DNA of 64,000 bases from JAJFUG01 sp964473155 (GTDB taxonomy: Bacteria > Gemmatimonadota > Glassbacteria > GWA2-58-10): the NCBI GenBank assembly GCA_964473155.1, contig CAYYNT010000017.1:1-64000 (forward strand). The letters run 5' to 3'. The notes under the pieces are model-generated. The model did not search any database. It was not told the DNA's origin and saw nothing but the letters and a program-made list of their open reading frames with translations. Positions within the stretch are counted from its first letter, which is position 1; each line of letters begins with the position of its first letter. This document shows, one piece after another, positions 60,764 through 64,000 of this stretch. The translations under genes and the position numbers were made by a program.

Positions 60764-62470
60764 ATGGACAGGCCGAATGCCGCTCCAGGCGCCGATTTTA
60801 TCCGGGCTATCGTGGATGAGGACAATCGAACGGGCAAGCATGGCGGACGGGTGGTGACCCGTTTCCCGCCCGAGCCCAACGGTTTCCTGCACATCGGCCA
60901 CGCCAAGAGCATCTGCCTGAATTTCGGCATCGCCAGTCAGAACAACGGCATCTGCCACCTGCGGTTCGATGACACCAACCCGTGCAAGGAAGAGGACCGC
61001 TACGTCGAATCGATCCAGGAGGACGTGCGCTGGCTGGGTTTCGAGTGGGGCAGGCACCTTTATTACGCCTCGGATTATTTCGATCAGCTCTATCTCTGGG
61101 CGGTGGACCTGATCAAAAAGGGACTGGCCTATGTCTGCGAGCTTACCCCGGACCAGGTCCGCGAATACCGCGGGACGCTGACAGAGCCGGGGCGGCCCAG
61201 CCCCTGGCGCGACCGCACGGTGGAAGAAAACCTCGACCTGTTCGAGCGCATGCGGGCCGGAGAGTTCGAGGAGGGCAGCCGTACCCTGCGCGCCAAAATC
61301 GATATGGCGGCGCCCAACCTGAACCTGCGCGACCCGGTGATGTACCGCATCCTGAAGGCCCGTCACCATCGCACCGGCGACAAATGGTGCATCTACCCGA
61401 TGTACGACTATGCCCACGGCCAGAGTGATTCGATCGAGAAAATAACGCATTCGATCTGCACACTCGAATTCGAGGCCCATCGCCCCCTGTACGACTGGTT
61501 CATCCAGGCCCTGGGAATCTATGCCCCGCAGCAGATCGAATTCGCCCGGCTCAACCTGACCTACACGGTCCTGAGCAAGCGCAAGCTGCTCGAACTGGTG
61601 CAGGACGGGCTGGTGAGCGGCTGGGATGATCCGCGCATGCCAACCATTTCCGGGATGCGCCGCCGCGGTTACACGCCCAAATCCATCCGCGATTTCGCCG
61701 ACCGGATCGGGGTGGCCAAGACCGACAGCACGGTGGACATACAACTCCTCGAATATTTCGTGCGCGAGGACCTGAACCTCGTTGCCCGGCGCCGGATGGC
61801 GGTGCTGGAGCCGCTGCGCCTGGTAATCGACAACTACCCGGAAGATAAGGTCGAGGAGTTCGAGCTGACCAACAACCCCGAGGACGAGTCGGCCGGCAGC
61901 CGCAAAGTCCCGTTCTCGAAAGTGCTGTACATCGAGCGCGAGGATTTCATGGAAGTCCCGCCGCCCAAGTATTTCCGCCTGACTCCCGGCCGCGAGGCCA
62001 GGCTGCGCGGGGCGTATTTCGTGAAATGCGAAAGCCTGGTCAAGGACACAGTCAGCGGCGAGGTGACAGAAATCCACTGCACCTATGATCCGTCCACCCG
62101 CGGCGGCGACGCTCCGGATGGGCGCAAGGTAAAGGCCACCCTGCACTGGGTCTCGGCCGCTCACGCCGTGGAGGCCGAGGTGCGCCTGTTCGACCACCTG
62201 TTCAGCAAGGAGGACCCGAACGAGCTGGACCCGGGAGTCACTGACTGGCGCGCCAACCTCAACCCCGGCTCCCTGACCGTTCTCAAGGGCTGCAAGCTGG
62301 AACCCTGCCTGAAAGAGGCCGCCCCTGGAGAACGCTTTCAGTTCGAGCGCAAGGGCTATTTCTGCGTGGACCTGGATTCCAGGACCGGACAGCCGGTGTT
62401 CAACCGCACGGTCACCCTGCGCGACACCTGGGCCAAAATCCAGAAAACCATGGGCGACGGACAGAGTTGA
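60764..62470 (+). CDS. glnS: Glutaminyl-tRNA synthetase
   Basis: Class I synthetase charging tRNA-Gln directly; 568 residues, the size of the E. coli enzyme. HIGHAKS is the HIGH motif in FPPEPNGFLHIGHAKSICLN. The catalytic core has RFDDTNPCKEEDRYVESI and YDYAHGQSDSIE. KMSKS is the variant LSKRKL. Two beta-barrel anticodon domains follow from about residue 340. AAAGGA is eight bases before the ATG. The presence of GlnRS in an FCB-like genome is normal; no amidotransferase genes are in this window. Confidence 0.96.
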   Translation: MDRPNAAPGADFIRAIVDEDNRTGKHGGRVVTRFPPEPNGFLHIGHAKSICLNFGIASQNNGICHLRFDDTNPCKEEDRYVESIQEDVRWLGFEWGRHLYYASDYFDQLYLWAVDLIKKGLAYVCELTPDQVREYRGTLTEPGRPSPWRDRTVEENLDLFERMRAGEFEEGSRTLRAKIDMAAPNLNLRDPVMYRILKARHHRTGDKWCIYPMYDYAHGQSDSIEKITHSICTLEFEAHRPLYDWFIQALGIYAPQQIEFARLNLTYTVLSKRKLLELVQDGLVSGWDDPRMPTISGMRRRGYTPKSIRDFADRIGVAKTDSTVDIQLLEYFVREDLNLVARRRMAVLEPLRLVIDNYPEDKVEEFELTNNPEDESAGSRKVPFSKVLYIEREDFMEVPPPKYFRLTPGREARLRGAYFVKCESLVKDTVSGEVTEIHCTYDPSTRGGDAPDGRKVKATLHWVSAAHAVEAEVRLFDHLFSKEDPNELDPGVTDWRANLNPGSLTVLKGCKLEPCLKEAAPGERFQFERKGYFCVDLDSRTGQPVFNRTVTLRDTWAKIQKTMGDGQS

Positions 62471-62506
62471 ATAATAAGGATCATCCTGAACGGCAAGGTT
62501 ATGCGC

Positions 62507-62537
62507 AGCCCCGGCGGGCCGGACGCCTGCCGGGGCT
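62507..62537 (+). terminator. Hairpin after glnS, weak terminator
   Basis: AGCCCCGGC (62507-62515) pairs with GCCGGGGCT (62529-62537), followed by TCTGACTT, a poor T-run. It lies between glnS and the ABC ATPase gene, so the second gene may be only partly co-transcribed. Confidence 0.5.
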
Positions 62538-62559
62538 TCTGACTTGGAGCAATGGAATA

Positions 62560-63363
62560 ATGGCGCGGAACGGAAAAGTTACGGATGAAGTTGTACGGTT
62601 GAAGAATGTCAGTGTGGAGCGCGAGGGACGGCTCATACTGCGGGGTGTAAACCTGAGCGTGGAGCGCGGCCAGCACTGGGTGATCGCCGGGCCCAACGGC
62701 AGCGGCAAGACCACCCTTCTCAACGTGATCAACGCCTATCTCTGGCCCACCCGCGGACAGGTGAATGTGCTGGGCGAGCGCTACGGCGAGGTGGACGTGC
62801 GCGACATGCGGCGGCTGATCGGGTTTGTCACCTCGGCCCTGTACGAGCGGGTCCCGCCTCGCGAAACCTGCCTGGAGGTGGTGCTATCGGGACGTTTCGC
62901 CAGCCTGGGCATGTACGAGGAGCCATCCGGCGAGGATCGTCTGTCAGCCGAAAACAACGCGCGTTTCATGGGCTTGGAGAAAGTGCTGGACAGGCATTAC
63001 GGCGTGCTGAGTTTCGGCGAGCGCCAGCGCGCGCTTATCGCCCGCGCCCTGACCGCCGGCCCGCGCCTTCTGATCCTGGATGAGCCGTTCGAGGGTCTCG
63101 ACCTGGGGGCCAGGGAGCGGGTCATGTCTTTCCTGGATGCCCTTCTGTCCCAGGAGAGCAGCCCGGCAGTCTTGCTGGTCACTCACCGCATCGAGGAGAT
63201 ACCCTCCGGGATCACGCACGCCGCGTTGCTGAAAGAAGGGAAAGTGCTGGCCGCCGGTCCGCGCGGCGATGTGCTCACCTCTGAGAACCTGAGCCGGGCC
63301 ATGGACTGCGCCGTGGAGGTGCTGCACCGCAACGGAAGATTGGCCGCGCTGGTGGGTTTATAG
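62560..63363 (+). CDS. ABC transporter ATP-binding protein
   Basis: Protein of 267 residues. Walker A is GPNGSGKTT, the signature LSFGERQR (a variant of LSGGQ), Walker B LLILDEP, and the switch His is in LLVTHR. The pattern resembles the ModF/YlmA group of lone ATPases more than import permease partners. No permease gene is adjacent within this window. The ATG at 62560 is chosen because a hairpin fills the space after glnS; an open frame extends to 62467 but would overlap glnS. Confidence 0.82.
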   Translation: MARNGKVTDEVVRLKNVSVEREGRLILRGVNLSVERGQHWVIAGPNGSGKTTLLNVINAYLWPTRGQVNVLGERYGEVDVRDMRRLIGFVTSALYERVPPRETCLEVVLSGRFASLGMYEEPSGEDRLSAENNARFMGLEKVLDRHYGVLSFGERQRALIARALTAGPRLLILDEPFEGLDLGARERVMSFLDALLSQESSPAVLLVTHRIEEIPSGITHAALLKEGKVLAAGPRGDVLTSENLSRAMDCAVEVLHRNGRLAALVGL

Positions 63364-63429
63364 CACTGTCCCTGATGGACAGACTCCTGTTTTGTTGATT
63401 CTCTCTTAAATCAGACCGGAGGCGCACTT

Positions 63430-64000
63430 ATGCGATGCCTGCATGGTATTCTGTTCTGGTTGACTTTTTCCGCCGCCGCCTGCTTTGCCGGAAATAACTA
63501 CGATCAATTCGTTTTCGGAGTCGACTACTACCCCGAGCACTGGCCTCGTGAGTACTGGGAAAAAGACGCCGAACTGATGCGGCAGTGCGGAGTCAACACC
63601 GTGCGCATGGCTGAGTTCGCCTGGTATTATATGGAGCCGGAGGAAGGGGTCTACCGGTTCGACCTGTTCGATGAAGCAATCGAAGTCCTTGCCAGGCATG
63701 GAATCAAAACTATCCTGGGGACTCCCACCGCCGCCCCGCCTAAATGGCTGACCAACAAGTATCCTGAAGTGCTGAACCTGCGTCCGGATGGCCGCCCGTA
63801 CAACGACCAGGGCCGCAGGCATACAACCTATAACAGCCCGGTGTACAGAAAGCTGTGCCGCGCAATCGTCAATGCAATGGCGACGCACTACCGCAACAAC
63901 CCGAACGTGATCGGCTGGCAGACCGACAATGAGTTCAACTGCCACGTGGCCGAATTCTACAGTGAAAGCGACCGTCGGGCGTTCCGTCAATGGCTTCAGC
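63430..64000 (+). CDS. Secreted GH42 beta-galactosidase, 5' part (cut by window end)
   Basis: First 190 codons, continuing past the end of the window. The signal sequence (residues 1-20) ends near AACFAG. GH42 features: FGVDYYPEHWPREYWE, LMRQCGVNTVRMAEFAWYYMEP, TILGTPTAAPPKWLT, and GWQTDNEF, where E168 is the acid/base residue. The nucleophile Glu lies beyond the window. Family members release terminal galactose (or arabinose) from oligosaccharides. GGAGG is seven bases before the ATG. A sugar-use gene near the esterase and FGGY kinase in the same region. Confidence 0.92.
   Translation, partial: MRCLHGILFWLTFSAAACFAGNNYDQFVFGVDYYPEHWPREYWEKDAELMRQCGVNTVRMAEFAWYYMEPEEGVYRFDLFDEAIEVLARHGIKTILGTPTAAPPKWLTNKYPEVLNLRPDGRPYNDQGRRHTTYNSPVYRKLCRAIVNAMATHYRNNPNVIGWQTDNEFNCHVAEFYSESDRRAFRQWLQ

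Noticed and set aside
60656..62197. 513-codon open frame on the minus strand opposite glnS
   Set aside because: Mirror of glnS; starts in the middle of the tRNA-glnS gap and has a composition typical of antisense frames.

Overview
The window is a GC-rich (roughly 58-60% by eye) stretch of a bacterial chromosome with no phage, IS or plasmid genes. The gene content points to an uncultured lineage of the FCB superphylum (Glassbacteria, Latescibacterota or Zixibacteria-like candidate phyla). The reasons are TPR/GWxTD-type proteins, a C-terminal FlgD/type-IX-like sorting domain with an NPFNPST motif, dockerin repeats in secreted proteins, an MttB-like and a UROD-like methyltransferase, a DUF5107-TPR protein, and many multihaem cytochromes. 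This placement is inference; no rRNA gene is present to fix it.

Layout. 1-7.4 kb: three tandem minus-strand paralogues of exported TPR plus GWxTD-like proteins. 7.6-12.7 kb (minus): metG, metK and an MttB-family methyltransferase. 12.9-18.8 kb: a Tat-lipoprotein TIM-barrel protein with an RlmI-like methyltransferase, a DinB-like protein, superoxide reductase, a flavin-binding PPOX protein, a UROD-family protein and MenG/UbiE. 18.9-25.5 kb: an NtrB/NtrC-type pair, then a good sigma-54 promoter, two secreted proteins with thrombospondin-3-like calcium repeats, and an outer-membrane barrel. 25.8-35.2 kb (all plus): a cytochrome locus encoding 40 predicted c-type haem sites, two barrel proteins, a Rieske protein and cytochrome b. 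35.2-36.5 kb: an AT-richer island with a HicAB-type pair. 36.5-39.3 kb (minus): a nine-haem cytochrome with dockerin repeats and a sorting domain, behind an ArsR regulator. 39.8-49.2 kb: acetylxylan-esterase-like hydrolase, FGGY kinase, exported acetamidase, DUF5107-TPR giant, MGMT, and two divergent HTH genes. 50-64 kb: housekeeping (tRNA-Ser, an orphan ACP, Gfo/Idh oxidoreductase, sucCD, ndk, thiL, HU/IHF, gltX, tRNA-Gln, glnS, an ABC ATPase) and the start of a GH42 beta-galactosidase cut by the window end.

How the genes may work together. The most notable block, 25.8-35.2 kb, can be read as a complete route for moving electrons from menaquinol to the cell surface. Cytochrome b, the Rieske protein and a membrane-anchored nine-haem cytochrome would form the quinol oxidase. 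An eleven-haem c7-like protein could be the periplasmic carrier. A monohaem barrel and a second barrel could cross the outer membrane. A fourteen-haem lipoprotein made of seven tandem di-haem repeats could be the outer end. MenG (18063) fits a menaquinone-based chain. Nothing in the sequence proves the direction of flow or the acceptor. Short palindromes of the GGGGCACGG/CCGTGCCCC type, and two copies of a longer unit ending in a GTCCTTTTCC hairpin, fill many gaps between genes and look like non-coding mobile repeats.
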